Below are positions 34,264-43,355 of a stretch of 64,000 nt of DNA, in pieces. The notes beneath the pieces were generated by a model, which worked only from the letters and a program-made list of their open reading frames with translations, did no database searches and was not told where the DNA came from. The first letter of the stretch is position 1, and each line of letters starts with the position of its first letter. The DNA is from Paenibacillus sp. JNUCC32 (GTDB lineage Bacteria > Bacillota > Bacilli > Paenibacillales > Paenibacillaceae). The position numbers and the translations under genes were made by a program. Where the stretch lies: the NCBI RefSeq assembly GCF_014863545.1, contig NZ_CP062260.1, forward strand, positions 496,001 through 560,000, in the 5' to 3' direction.

Positions 34264-34310
34264 AAAAGGGCTGCATCCCCCGTATGCCTAACGAGGGTGC
34301 AGCCCTTTTT
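34264..34310. terminator. Bidirectional terminator
   Basis: AAAAGGGCTGCATCC and GGGTGCAGCCCTTTTT form a strong stem around a 16-nt loop. It ends both the methyltransferase and the convergent MMPL gene. Confidence 0.88.
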
Positions 34311-34329
34311 ATCGTATTCAACATGCTAA

Positions 34330-37300
34330 TTACATCTTCAGGTCATGACCCGTTCTGGAAGCGTCGCCCTGTTCCTTAGGGCTGAACGGCCACCAGTTGG
34401 CCCGGCCGAAGATGCGAACCATCACGGGCACGAAGAATGGCAGGAACAGGAGAGCATAAAGCACAAGTCCAACCAAGACGACCGTGGCGATCTGCATCAT
34501 GGACAATACGCCGGATGGATACATGGCCGCAAAAGTGCCGCCAAGAATGACCACCGCGGACAGAATGACCGTGCCCATGTTGCGCATGGCATGGAGAATG
34601 GCATCCTGAACGTTCCAGGCTTTGTTCTCGTTGAAGCGTGCCATCAGGAAGATACTGTAATCCACCCCTAGCGCGATCAGCATGACAAAGCTGAAGAACG
34701 GCGTGGCCCAAGTAATGCCGGAATACCCGAAGCCGTGGACGAAGATCATCTCCGTAACGCCGACGGCGGTAAAGTACGTGATGACAAGCGAAATAATCAG
34801 GTAGATCGGCATCACGATGGATCGCAGCAGCACGACCAGGATAATGAAGATTCCGCTCAGCATGAGAATCACGGTACGCGTGTAATCTTCATTCGAGATG
34901 CTCTGCAAATCGTTGTTGGTGCTGGTAATGCCGCTGATGGCAACCTCGGCGTTCTCCAGCTTCGTGTCTTTAACTGCACGGTCGACGGCTGCCTGAATCT
35001 GTTCGACGCTGCCCAGCGCTTCTTCGCTGTACGGATTGGTTGACAGCACCACATCCAGCGTCATCACTTTGCGGTCATCGGACAAGTAGGTATCGAATAC
35101 CGTCTGGAATTCTTCGTTCTCCAGGGCTTCCTGCGGGATGAAGAATCCGCTGAGGTCCTCATCCTGAACGTCCTGAATTTGCTGCAGGTAATCCTGAGCG
35201 GAATGCAGTCCGTCCGAAATTTGTTTCAGCCCGTCGGCGCTGGAATTCAGTCCTTCCGTCAGCTCTCCGATCTGTCCGGTAAGATCGCCGAACCCGTCTG
35301 CAAGCTGCTTCTGGCCGCCTTGCAGCTGGTCCAGTCCGCCCGTAATGGAAGGGATCTGGCTTACGATTTGGCCCTGCCCGTTAGCGGCTTGCGAGAGGCC
35401 GGATTGAAGCTCTGCGATTCCGGACACAAGCTGCTGAAGACCGTCGGCAAGCGCCGTTTGACCTGCGGCTGCCTTGGCGTAGCCGGCGTTGGCTTCCGAT
35501 AAGCCTGCCGATGCGCCCTTAAGCTGCTCGGAGATCTGTCCCAACCCCGCGGCCAGCTCTGCCGTGCCTGCTGCCGTTTGGGTAACGGTGCCTTTAATCG
35601 TTTGATAATCGGTATCCTGAACGAGTTCCGGATGGCTGCTCTCCAATCCCGTGAAGGAGCCTTCAAGTCCTTTCAGAGCAGCGGCAACGCCGCCCAGCTG
35701 TTCCTGGATTCCGGCAACGCCGCCGTTTAGGGCCGCTAATCCGGTGTCGAGCTGCTTGTAGCCTTGAAGCAGCTGGTCGTGGGCAGCAGCCAACTCTTTC
35801 GCGCTTTGCGCTGCCTTGGCAAGTCCGGCTTTCAGCTCGCCGGCACCGGCGCTTCCGCTTTGAATCCCTTTTTGAATGGCGCTGAGACCCTGACCAAGCT
35901 CGGTGATGCCGTCCTTCAGGTCGGCCGTTCCCTTCGTCAGCTCTTGCGCTCCCGCAGCAGCCTCATTCAGCTTCGGTGCATTCTCGCTGAGCTGCTTGCC
36001 TGCTTCGGAAAGTCCGTTCTGAATTTGGGTCAGCCCGTCTTTGGACTCTCCCAATCCTTCATTTAACGTTTTGACTTGAGTCGGAATGAGGAAATCGTTG
36101 ATTTGCTCGCCGGTTGGACGCGAAAGTCCGCGAACGCTCGAAACGCCTTCAACCTTTTCCACTTCCCGGCTGATTTTTTCCGCGAGTCCCATGTACTCCG
36201 CCGTATCCATCCGGTCATCGTTCTTGATCACGATGGTGGAAGGCAGCGACTGCCCGGGACCGAAGCTGTCCGAAATGATATTAAAGCCCTTGACCGAATC
36301 ATAACTCGGACCGATTTCCTCCAGGCTGTTAAACGACAGCTTGCCGCTGTACGTAGCGAGGAAGGGCCCGACGATGACGGCCACGACGAGCATGGCGGCC
36401 CAAGGACGCTTGAGGGAGAAGGAACCGGCCGCTCCCCATAGTTTATTTTCGCTGTGTTCCAGCTTGCCGCGTGACGGCCAGAAGAGTTTCTTCCCGAGGA
36501 CCGCCATGAAGAACGGCACGACCGTGACTAACGCAAGAAGCATAACCGCGATGCCGATCGCGACCGCAACCGCGGATTTATACAGAATGAACTTGGATAA
36601 ACCGATGGCTGCAAAGCCGACGAATACGGCAAGACCGGAATAAAGCACGGTGCCGCCGGCTTTCCGATAAGTTTCGATAATGGCCGATTGGGTATCTTCG
36701 GACGTGGTGAGTTCTTCCTTAAACCGGCTGATCAGCAGGATGCAGTAGTCGGTTCCGATCCCGAACATGACGGCCACCATAAAGATCTGGGTGAAAGTGG
36801 ATATCGGGAAGTTGAACTGGTCCACGAGAAAGGATACGACCGACTGGGACACGAGATAACTGAGCCCCACGGTCAACAACGGCACGAACGGTGCCACGAA
36901 GGAACGGAATACAACGAACAGGATCAACAGAATAAAGATGACCGTAATATATTCCGTTTTCTTCAGGCCTTCCTCGGAGCTGACGATGGTATCTTCGTTG
37001 ATGAGACCTTCGCTGGTCAGATAATGATCGGCTTGAACGCCTTCGAGCACCTGATCGACCTTCCCGGGCAGCTCTTTCACGGCTTCCTCGCCTCCGCTGA
37101 CCTGAAGCGCGACCATGATGGTCTTGCCGTCTTTGGCGATGAGCGTGTCTTCCAGCTCCGTCTGCGTGAACGGTTCATTTATGGAATCGATGTGAAGGCT
37201 GTCTTTATTGTCGTTTAAAGCTTGAACGCCCTGCCGGATGCTTTCCTTATCCGCTTCGCTTAACCCGTCGGGTTTGTTGAAGACAAGCGCAACCTGGTTC

Positions 37301-37497
37301 AGGGTTTCCCCGCCCTCGCCCCCGGAGGCTTCCTTCAGGATTTCAGCCGCGCGCGAAGAAGTATATCCATCCGGCACGGATAGCTGGCCCTTCTCCCGCA
37401 CCAGGTCCGCCATGGAAGGCGCAAACATAAACAGCGCGACGGCGGCCACCAGCCACAGCACGATGATGGCCCATCTTGCTTTCAGTATAGCTCTCAA
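34330..37497 (-). CDS. MMPL-family RND transporter
   Basis: A 1055-residue membrane protein with two sets of six spans and two large outside loops. The N-terminal span is ARWAIIVLWLVAAVALFMFA. Each half has an SSD-like block: GIGTDYCILLISRFKEEL and ALGVDYSIFLMARFNENK, with the charged residues used for proton coupling. The second outside loop (about 430-800) is full of heptad-like Ala/Gly/Leu repeats, such as LNEAAAGAQELTKGTADLKD. Relatives export lipids, siderophores or drugs (MmpL, YdfJ). The TTG start at 37497 overlaps the MarR stop by 4 bp and has GGGGAG before it. It is controlled with, and probably by, that MarR protein. Confidence 0.92.
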   Translation of the reverse strand: MRAILKARWAIIVLWLVAAVALFMFAPSMADLVREKGQLSVPDGYTSSRAAEILKEASGGEGGETLNQVALVFNKPDGLSEADKESIRQGVQALNDNKDSLHIDSINEPFTQTELEDTLIAKDGKTIMVALQVSGGEEAVKELPGKVDQVLEGVQADHYLTSEGLINEDTIVSSEEGLKKTEYITVIFILLILFVVFRSFVAPFVPLLTVGLSYLVSQSVVSFLVDQFNFPISTFTQIFMVAVMFGIGTDYCILLISRFKEELTTSEDTQSAIIETYRKAGGTVLYSGLAVFVGFAAIGLSKFILYKSAVAVAIGIAVMLLALVTVVPFFMAVLGKKLFWPSRGKLEHSENKLWGAAGSFSLKRPWAAMLVVAVIVGPFLATYSGKLSFNSLEEIGPSYDSVKGFNIISDSFGPGQSLPSTIVIKNDDRMDTAEYMGLAEKISREVEKVEGVSSVRGLSRPTGEQINDFLIPTQVKTLNEGLGESKDGLTQIQNGLSEAGKQLSENAPKLNEAAAGAQELTKGTADLKDGITELGQGLSAIQKGIQSGSAGAGELKAGLAKAAQSAKELAAAHDQLLQGYKQLDTGLAALNGGVAGIQEQLGGVAAALKGLEGSFTGLESSHPELVQDTDYQTIKGTVTQTAAGTAELAAGLGQISEQLKGASAGLSEANAGYAKAAAGQTALADGLQQLVSGIAELQSGLSQAANGQGQIVSQIPSITGGLDQLQGGQKQLADGFGDLTGQIGELTEGLNSSADGLKQISDGLHSAQDYLQQIQDVQDEDLSGFFIPQEALENEEFQTVFDTYLSDDRKVMTLDVVLSTNPYSEEALGSVEQIQAAVDRAVKDTKLENAEVAISGITSTNNDLQSISNEDYTRTVILMLSGIFIILVVLLRSIVMPIYLIISLVITYFTAVGVTEMIFVHGFGYSGITWATPFFSFVMLIALGVDYSIFLMARFNENKAWNVQDAILHAMRNMGTVILSAVVILGGTFAAMYPSGVLSMMQIATVVLVGLVLYALLFLPFFVPVMVRIFGRANWWPFSPKEQGDASRTGHDLKM

Positions 37498-37946
37498 TTC
37501 TTTCTCCCCCCTGATTCAAACATCAATTGCCCCAGTTTCTCGAACATGGAGATAAACATTTCGATATCTTTTTCTTCAAAATGCTGCAGGTAAGGGGAGA
37601 TGATCTCCCTCATCTGCTCCTGGGCCGATTCAAAAATCGTATGTCCGTACTCCGTTAAAGTCAGATACACCAGCCTGCGATCCGCTTCGTCCCGGGTTCT
37701 GTCGATAATGCCGGCATCCACGAGACGGTTTACGATGGCCGTGACCGAGCTTTTGCCGACCGCGAGCGCTTCCGCCAGATAGGATGAGGTACAGCGATCC
37801 ATGCCGTTGATCAAGCGTACCACCTGAAACTGGTCGCTGGTCAGGTCTTCGCCGAGCTGCTCTCGAATCTGGGCATTGATCCGCCGCGATACCAGCAGGT
37901 AGACATCGACATACCGGTCGATCCACTGCCTTGCTTTGTCGTTCAA
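37494..37946 (-). CDS. MarR-family regulator
   Basis: A 150-residue winged-helix regulator. DLTSDQFQVVRLINGMDRCT, SSYLAEALAVGKSSVTAIVN (recognition helix) and RLVDAGIIDRTRDEADRRLV (wing with the DxRR core) are typical. I take the TTG at 37946 as start because GAGAGGAG lies 8 nt before it; a GTG at 37973 would place that site inside the coding region. It overlaps the MMPL gene and shares its promoter. The palindrome at 37986-37997 and its flanking ATAGTT repeats are the likely operator for autoregulation. Confidence 0.9.
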   Translation of the reverse strand: MNDKARQWIDRYVDVYLLVSRRINAQIREQLGEDLTSDQFQVVRLINGMDRCTSSYLAEALAVGKSSVTAIVNRLVDAGIIDRTRDEADRRLVYLTLTEYGHTIFESAQEQMREIISPYLQHFEEKDIEMFISMFEKLGQLMFESGGRKN

Positions 37947-37980
37947 TGATAGTTCTCCTCTCAAATAGTTCACGTATGAA

Positions 37981-38001
37981 ATAGTTTCATTAATGAACTA
38001 T
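37981..38001. promoter_or_regulatory. MarR operator candidate
   Basis: TTCATTAATGAA (37986-37997) is a perfect 12-bp palindrome inside ATAGTT...ACTAT arms. A second ATAGTTCA half-site lies a few turns closer to the MarR start. Confidence 0.6.
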
Positions 38002-38135
38002 ATGGCAGAAGGAAGGAAAAGTCAATCTCAGCATGAGAACACATGCAGGCCGCCTCGGAATCAAGCCCTTTGGCAGGTCCGCAAGGCCTTTTGATAAAAC
38101 GGGCAATGTACGAGACAAAGAAGGGTAGAGGAGCG

Positions 38136-39332
38136 TTATCGCGGATAATACGAAAATCCCGGATACTTTACGACGGGCCACTTCTCCTTGCGCAAAGCGT
38201 CGGTGACTTCGTTTCCGACGTTCAGGTTATCCCGGACCAGGTCCCGTGGGGTCAAGGCCATCCATTGATTCAAGGATATATCCTCGAACCGGTCGCTTCT
38301 GAACATTTCCAGAAACCATAAGGATTCCGTCCCCGTGTTCTGTATGTAGTGACCGAAGGCAAAAGGCACGTAACCGACGTCGCCGGCTCTGTAATCGAAG
38401 GTCCGAGCCGCTCCATTGCCGGCAAATACGGTCATTCGTCCCTGCCCGGTCAAGTAATACTGCCATTCGTCCTGATTCGGATGCCAATGGAGCTCTCTCA
38501 TGGCGCCAGGTTTGATCTCGACTAACGCGGCAGCAACGGTTTTGGAGATCGGAAAATTGCGGGAATCCACGATTCTTACGCTTCCGCCAGGGGTTATGAT
38601 CGGTTCTTGCGCCAACAGCCGGTGCTTGAAGCTGAGCGGCACCGTTCCGTAGGGAGACTGCACCTCCTGGTTGGCAAGCGAACCCGGTACCTGGTCTTGA
38701 AATATATAAACCTGCTCCTTCGGAATATGGGCAAACGCATCCTCCGGGACGCCGAAGTTGGCGGACAACACGTCCTTAGGCGTGTGGGCAAACCAGTCGG
38801 AGATCGATAAGGTGTTCAGGTCCGAGAAGTGGCCGTCGTCAAAGACCAGCAGAAATTCACAGCCTTCCTCGAGTCCTTGGATCGAGTGGGGGAGGCCGGC
38901 CGGAAAATACCAAAGATCGCCAGGTCCCACATCCGCGATAAAATTCCTGCCGCTTGCATCCATGGCCGTAATCCTGGCGCTGCCCCATATCATATAGGAC
39001 CACTCCGCCTGCTGATGCCAATGCAGCTCCCGAACCCCGCCGGGCGTCAGGCTCATGTTCACGCCGGCCAGCGTGGTCGCAATCGGCAGGTCCCGTACCG
39101 TAATTTCCCGCGACCAGCCGCCATGATTCAGCTGCATATGCGTGTCGGAGAACGACATTTTCAGATTCGGCATCAAGCCTGCATCCGTGACCGGAGGTAC
39201 AAGCATGTCGGGATTCTCGATATCCCTCATCACATCCCGCGGACCATAGTCCGGCCCGCCTGCACCGTCGCTGCGAATCGGCTGGGGTATACGGCCAGCA
39301 TGTTCTCGTTTCTGGTTCTGATCCTCCATCAT
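38136..39332 (-). CDS. oxdC: Oxalate-decarboxylase-like bicupin
   Basis: A 398-residue two-cupin protein, close in length to Bacillus OxdC/OxdD. The N-terminal Mn site is [10 protein letters not shown] (His104, His106, Glu110) with His149; the C-terminal site is [11 protein letters not shown] (His282, His284, Glu289) with His328, plus the supporting Glu342 (FLEMF). Both arginines preceding the HWH motifs are kept. The flexible lid that carries the proton donor Glu162 in OxdC (Ser-Glu-Asn-Ser-Thr) reads Ser-Asp-Leu-Asn-Thr (170-174), so the donor is Asp171. Decarboxylation of oxalate to formate is likely but not certain. The ATG has GGAGGGAG. No oxalate transporter is adjacent. OxdD relatives are spore-coat proteins. 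Confidence 0.85.
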   Translation of the reverse strand: MMEDQNQKREHAGRIPQPIRSDGAGGPDYGPRDVMRDIENPDMLVPPVTDAGLMPNLKMSFSDTHMQLNHGGWSREITVRDLPIATTLAGVNMSLTPGGVRELHWHQQAEWSYMIWGSARITAMDASGRNFIADVGPGDLWYFPAGLPHSIQGLEEGCEFLLVFDDGHFSDLNTLSISDWFAHTPKDVLSANFGVPEDAFAHIPKEQVYIFQDQVPGSLANQEVQSPYGTVPLSFKHRLLAQEPIITPGGSVRIVDSRNFPISKTVAAALVEIKPGAMRELHWHPNQDEWQYYLTGQGRMTVFAGNGAARTFDYRAGDVGYVPFAFGHYIQNTGTESLWFLEMFRSDRFEDISLNQWMALTPRDLVRDNLNVGNEVTDALRKEKWPVVKYPGFSYYPR

Positions 39333-39522
39333 CGGTATCTCCCTCCATATGGTGTTTACGTATCCGGTTTAACTGCCATCCATTAAGCTTATGAGCCGGC
39401 GCTTGGCTAATATGTTGAGGAAAACGAAGTCGTCCAGGGAGAGATTCGCAATGACATATCTCAGGTTCAATCGAAAAGAGTGTTGACATTTGAAAAGCGC
39501 TGCAGGGCACAGTTATCGGAGC

Positions 39523-40077
39523 CTACGTATTTATGCGGTGCGGCGCGATTCGTTTCCCAAGCGTTAAACCAAACCAGACCAGAAACAGAATGAGAGGCAG
39601 GGAGATCAGGGTTCCCATCGCGAATGCCGTGGCATCCACGATTCCAGTGGACAGCAGGCGGTTGAGCGCATAAATTCCGTATGGAATTTCAAGGACCGCA
39701 GCTGTAATGACGCCAGGGGTGTATGCCTTCAGCGCGATTGAGGCCCCCACATGTTTCACGCCGTCCAGCAGGAACACCGTAACGAAGCCCGCGAACAGGG
39801 CGTTAAACGGGCTGCCGATATGGAAGGTATACGCCGTTAGAAACGTTACGCAGGTGAGAACGAAGCCAATCAGCAGTACGGCAAAGGAGAATTGCAGGGT
39901 GATGTTCTTATCCCACGGAATGGATACTGGCGAAAATTTCGTGATCCAGGGGCTGTTCTTGTTCTTCCTGAGCCACCATTCCATCGTGGCAATCTCTTCT
40001 CCGTCGTGAATGAAAAATACAACCGGCAGCAGCCACAACAACATGACGAAATTCCAATCCGGCATGAATGACAGCAT
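39523..40077 (-). CDS. HXXEE-domain membrane protein
   Basis: A 184-residue integral membrane protein with about five spans. The name-giving motif is seen in VVFFIHDGEEIATMEWWL (His-Asp-Gly-Glu-Glu), followed by the conserved charged WLRKNKNSPWI. The last spans end LGKRIAPHRINT. The function of this family is not established. The ATG at 40077 has AAGGGAG 11 nt before it; longer in-frame starts are less well placed. A TGAGT-N4-ACTCA palindrome at 40133-40146 just upstream equals the one in front of the TetR gene at 40841, so the TetR protein probably represses it. Confidence 0.83.
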   Translation of the reverse strand: MLSFMPDWNFVMLLWLLPVVFFIHDGEEIATMEWWLRKNKNSPWITKFSPVSIPWDKNITLQFSFAVLLIGFVLTCVTFLTAYTFHIGSPFNALFAGFVTVFLLDGVKHVGASIALKAYTPGVITAAVLEIPYGIYALNRLLSTGIVDATAFAMGTLISLPLILFLVWFGLTLGKRIAPHRINT

Positions 40078-40132
40078 AATCCTCATTTCTCCCTTCAATC
40101 TAACCATATTAGCGATGCCTAAAGAAAAAAAC

Positions 40133-40146
40133 TGAGTAAACACTCA
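40133..40146. promoter_or_regulatory. TetR operator copy 1
   Basis: TGAGTAAACACTCA, 56 bp before the HXXEE start. The same 14-mer is found, reverse-complemented, at 40945-40958. Arms of 5 bp with a 4-nt centre suit a TetR-family dimer. Confidence 0.75.
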
Positions 40147-40232
40147 AATTCAGAGGATAAAAGAAGCCGATGCAGCATGTTCTATACGGCCATCAGCTAT
40201 TTTTATACATCGTTCTTCACGGAGAAAAAACG

Positions 40233-40841
40233 TCATGATCCGGGTTCTTCGTTCATCCCATGCAGCAGCAGCCGGACGAGCTCGCGAATATAGGATTCGT
40301 CCCCGAGCGGGAGCGCTTCCTCTCCGAAACGGGAATGGAGCATACCATAGACCAGGATGGACGAGGTCATCATCATCATGGCAACCTGAACCGTGTGTTC
40401 CGGTTGACGACTCGATCCCGCCGCCTGTTCGAGCATGCTGCTGCCTGCTGTCCCAAGACCACCGATCAGCCGCAAAACCTCTTTTGATACCTCGGCATCC
40501 TTCATGAGTTCAGGTGACCAGATGAGCATCAGATAATCCATGTTCGTCCTGAGGAACTGGAGATATGCGATGCCGTATTGAAACAGGGCCTCGTCCGCAG
40601 GAAGCTTCGACAATTCACCTGCATCCTCTTGAAGCTGCGCAGCAAAGGAAAAATTGTTCACAAGAAAGAGCAGCAGCTTCCGTTTATCTCCAAAGTGGTA
40701 GAAGATCAGCCCTTCGGCCACGCCGCTTTCGGCCGCAATCTCTTTGGTTGTCGTTGCATGGAATCCCTGCTGGGAGAACAGCTTCAGAGCGGCGTTCAAT
40801 ATCCGTTCCTTCTTGGCATTTCGACGGGTTGTTGTAGGCAT
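40233..40841 (-). CDS. TetR-family repressor
   Basis: A 202-residue regulator. The DNA-binding domain is RILNAALKLFSQQGFHATTT, KEIAAESGVAEGLIFYHFGD and KRKLLLFLVNNF; the C-terminal ligand domain spans about 75-200. The ATG at 40841 has AAAGGAG about 10 nt before it; an ATG at 40907 lacks a site. Its promoter on the minus strand (TTGACA, 16 bp, TATACT) is followed by the palindrome TGAGTAAACACTCA, so it autorepresses. A second copy in front of the HXXEE gene makes that gene the other target. The gene lies upstream of, and in line with, the HXXEE gene. Confidence 0.9.
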   Translation of the reverse strand: MPTTTRRNAKKERILNAALKLFSQQGFHATTTKEIAAESGVAEGLIFYHFGDKRKLLLFLVNNFSFAAQLQEDAGELSKLPADEALFQYGIAYLQFLRTNMDYLMLIWSPELMKDAEVSKEVLRLIGGLGTAGSSMLEQAAGSSRQPEHTVQVAMMMMTSSILVYGMLHSRFGEEALPLGDESYIRELVRLLLHGMNEEPGS

Positions 40842-40944
40842 AGGCAGATGTCTTTCTCCTTTGGAATGAAATAGGCAAAACTTCCTTGTGGAGCTTCCGG
40901 TTTCCATGGATGCTAAATAGTCATGAGTGATGAATTCAAAATAC

Positions 40945-40988
40945 TGAGTGTTTACTCAAAAGTATAATCACTCCCCGAATATTGTCAA
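40945..40988 (-). promoter_or_regulatory. TetR promoter and operator copy 2
   Basis: On the minus strand TTGACA (40983-40988) and TATACT (40961-40966) are separated by 16 bp, and TGAGTAAACACTCA (40945-40958) covers the likely start point. It is identical to the operator at 40133-40146. Confidence 0.78.
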
Positions 40989-41119
40989 CCCTCGAAGTAT
41001 CACCGCAGGGACTGTTCATTGTGGTCATGTTCTACCAAGGTGCACGGACAGACAACGTGCCCAAATGGAATAGCCAGAGAGTGAAAAGGCGCTGCAGGGT
41101 TTGAAATTTCGATATCATA

Positions 41120-41144
41120 AAAAACCACGTCGTTTACGACGTGG
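41120..41144 (-). terminator. Terminator overlapping the LysR stop codon
   Basis: CCACGTCG and CGACGTGG form the stem, and the four-base loop TTTA contains the TAA stop (41134-41136). On the minus strand a T-run follows. The last codons of the gene are thus part of the terminator. Confidence 0.8.
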
Positions 41145-42030
41145 TTATGTCTCTCTTACCGTGATCCGCGTAATATTCGACGAGGTAATCGCGGAAGGAA
41201 ATCGCGGCCTTGGACAAGTATCTGGATTCCAGCCATGCGATTTGGAATACCCGGCGTGCGAGAGGTTCTTGAATGCTGAGCTTCGTCAGCTTTAATTCCT
41301 CGCTGCTTCTGCATTCCCCGATTAAAGCCACGCCAAACCCCGAACGGACCAGATCGGCGATGGTCCCGGGGTCTTCCACCTCGCAGACGACCTTCGGGTG
41401 AAAACCGGCTTGTTTGCAAAACTCGTTATTCATCTTCTGATACGGATGGCCCTCTTTATAACCCACAAAGGATTCTCCGGCAGCCTCGCTTAAGCGGATG
41501 CGATTGTTTCCGGCTAAGCGGTGGGTGGGGGGGACTGCCAAGAACACCTCTTCCACGTGCAATGGCAAGCTGCGTATATCCGGATGCCGAACGGGCATGG
41601 AGGTCAGAAAGAAGTCCACTTCGTTATGCTCAATCGTCTGAACCATATCCTCCATCGAGGACTGGATAATATGAAAGTTGACCTTCGGATGTTCGCGCAG
41701 AAACAAGCGTAAAGGCTCGCGGAGCTGCTCCATGTTGGACAAGGCCAAATGAATGCGCCCATGCTCCAGCCCCGCAAGATCTTCCACTTCCCGCCGTCCC
41801 TCTTCCAGCAGCTGCAGGGCAGCGGTGGCTTTCGCCAAAAATGCTCTGCCGTACGGATTGAGGCGGATTTGCCTGCCTTGGCGTTCAAATAACGGAACCC
41901 CGAGATTCTCTTCGAGTCTGGAGATCGTCTTGCTGAGCGCCGGCTGAGCAATATGGAGCTCCTCTGCGGCTTTGGTCATATGTTCAAGCCTTGCTACGGT
42001 AACAAAATACTTCAGCTGCAACATTTCCAT
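41134..42030 (-). CDS. LysR-family regulator
   Basis: A 298-residue LysR protein. MLQLKYFVTVARLEHMTKAA, EELHIAQPALSKTISRLEEN form the winged HTH, and GRIHLALSNMEQLREPLRLF opens the effector domain; PPTHRLAGNNRIRLSEAAGE and SGFGVALIGE are later family landmarks. The start ATG at 42030 has only a weak ribosome site (GGGACGG). It is divergent from a quinone-oxidoreductase-like gene and probably controls it. The stop codon lies inside the loop of its own terminator. Confidence 0.9.
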   Translation of the reverse strand: MEMLQLKYFVTVARLEHMTKAAEELHIAQPALSKTISRLEENLGVPLFERQGRQIRLNPYGRAFLAKATAALQLLEEGRREVEDLAGLEHGRIHLALSNMEQLREPLRLFLREHPKVNFHIIQSSMEDMVQTIEHNEVDFFLTSMPVRHPDIRSLPLHVEEVFLAVPPTHRLAGNNRIRLSEAAGESFVGYKEGHPYQKMNNEFCKQAGFHPKVVCEVEDPGTIADLVRSGFGVALIGECRSSEELKLTKLSIQEPLARRVFQIAWLESRYLSKAAISFRDYLVEYYADHGKRDITTS

Positions 42031-42162
42031 TACGGTTCACCGTCCCTGCTTATATACTCCAGTATATATATACATAGATTATTTTGTATTTTTTATTATC
42101 TATCGATGATTATAGAATGGTCTCAGAAACAAGATCAAGGGATGCATGAAAGGATGATCGAT

Positions 42163-43083
42163 ATGAGAGCCGCTGCGTTCAGTACGATTGGACCGCCGGA
42201 AGTTTTGCGCATTTTGGACTTCGAAGATCCTCATGCCGGCAACGGCCAGATCAGGGTTAACGTCAAGGCGGCAGGCGTGCAGCCGGCCGACTGCGGAATC
42301 AGGGGAAGCGGCTGGGCGCCGCCCGGGGTGACATTGCGGATGCCGCAAATCCTCGGCAACGAATTCGCCGGAACGGTTGATCAGGTAGGAGAGGGAGTGA
42401 CGGACTTTGAAGTCGGGGATGGCGTCATTGGCTGGTCACTACTTGCCTGCTACGCTGAATATGTCGTGGTCAGCGCAGACCAAGTTGTACGGAAACCCGA
42501 TTCGATGCCATGGGAGGAAGCGGGTGCCTTGACCGCATCGGGGCAAACCGCCCATACGGCACTTGGGATGCTAGGGGTTGGCCATAAGGATACGGTTTTG
42601 ATTCATGCGGCAGCGGGGGGAGTCGGCTCTTTTGCCGTCCAGATCGCACGAGCCCGGGGAGCGCGGGTCATCGGTACCGCAAGCGAGCGAAATCATGATT
42701 ATCTTCGTTCGCTGGGCGCCGTTCCCGTTGTTTATGGACCAGGCCTTGTAGACCGGGTCAAGGCTTGCGCCCCCGAGGGAGTGACAGCCGCGCTGGATGC
42801 CGCCGGCGAAGAAGCGCTGCGGGCCTCGGTGGCGCTTGTCGGCGACCGGAGCCGCATCGGAACGATCGTGGCTTTCGATCTGGTAGAAGAATTGGGGGTG
42901 CGTCCGATCCGCAGCCAGCGATCCAAGGATCGATTAGCGGAACTGGTCCAAATGTATGAACAAGGGAAGGTGAAAATCCATGTGTCGCAGACGTTCTCGC
43001 TGAGCGAAGCTGCTGAGGCGCATCGTGCCGTGGAATCCGGTCATGTCCGGGGAAAGGTCGTGCTGCGGATAGACCAGCCATGA
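42163..43083 (+). CDS. Zinc-free medium-chain dehydrogenase (quinone-oxidoreductase-like)
   Basis: A 306-residue MDR protein. The first half has MRAAAFSTIGPPEVLRILDF, NEFAGTVDQVGEGVTDFEVG; the nucleotide-binding motif is HAAAGGVGSFAVQIARARG (AxxGGVG), typical of NADPH:quinone reductases and related enzymes. The four structural Cys and catalytic zinc ligands of alcohol dehydrogenases are absent. It probably reduces a quinone or enone with NADPH. The ATG at 42163 has AAAGG at 9-nt spacing; the long open frame upstream (to 41953) runs over the LysR gene and is not coding. Divergent from the LysR regulator. Confidence 0.88.
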   Translation: MRAAAFSTIGPPEVLRILDFEDPHAGNGQIRVNVKAAGVQPADCGIRGSGWAPPGVTLRMPQILGNEFAGTVDQVGEGVTDFEVGDGVIGWSLLACYAEYVVVSADQVVRKPDSMPWEEAGALTASGQTAHTALGMLGVGHKDTVLIHAAAGGVGSFAVQIARARGARVIGTASERNHDYLRSLGAVPVVYGPGLVDRVKACAPEGVTAALDAAGEEALRASVALVGDRSRIGTIVAFDLVEELGVRPIRSQRSKDRLAELVQMYEQGKVKIHVSQTFSLSEAAEAHRAVESGHVRGKVVLRIDQP

Positions 43084-43100
43084 GATCCGCGCATGATTTC

Positions 43101-43161
43101 AGAGAAAAGGGTTGTTCCAAGAGTAGATCTTTTACTGCCGGAACTCCCTTTTCTTTTTTTT
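43101..43161 (+). terminator. Terminator after quinone oxidoreductase
   Basis: AGAAAAGGG and CCCTTTTCT, with GTTCC/GGAAC inside, form an imperfect stem followed by a run of seven or eight T. Confidence 0.7.
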
Positions 43162-43329
43162 AGCTTTGTCCCCGAATTTCTACCGTTACAAAACCATGAT
43201 TGAATGGGCAACAGCGATTGGAAGAATGATCCGTACGTGCAGCGTCATACAAAAGACGGAGGGGGCGTCCCAGACTAAGGTCCAGGAAGAAACTGGTCCG
43301 CGGCAGCGTGTGAACTTTTTCCTCCGCGA

Positions 43330-43335
43330 TATAAT
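43330..43335 (+). promoter_or_regulatory. -10 box before LiaG-like gene
   Basis: A consensus TATAAT lies 21 bp before the ATG at 43356. The -35 (near TGTGAA) is weak. The short leader would favour a start at or just after 43356. Confidence 0.4.
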
Positions 43336-43355
43336 GGACATATACATAAACAGGA

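Noticed and set aside
39490..41101. Near-identical short strings (AAAAGCGCTGCAGGG and AAAAGGCGCTGCAGGG) at about 39,493 and 41,085
   Set aside because: Only about 15 bp match, with no symmetrical structure or common position relative to genes, so chance is likely.
41953..42162. Extended N-terminus for the quinone oxidoreductase
   Set aside because: The extra codons overlap the divergent LysR start and its control region; a good ribosome site precedes the ATG at 42163.
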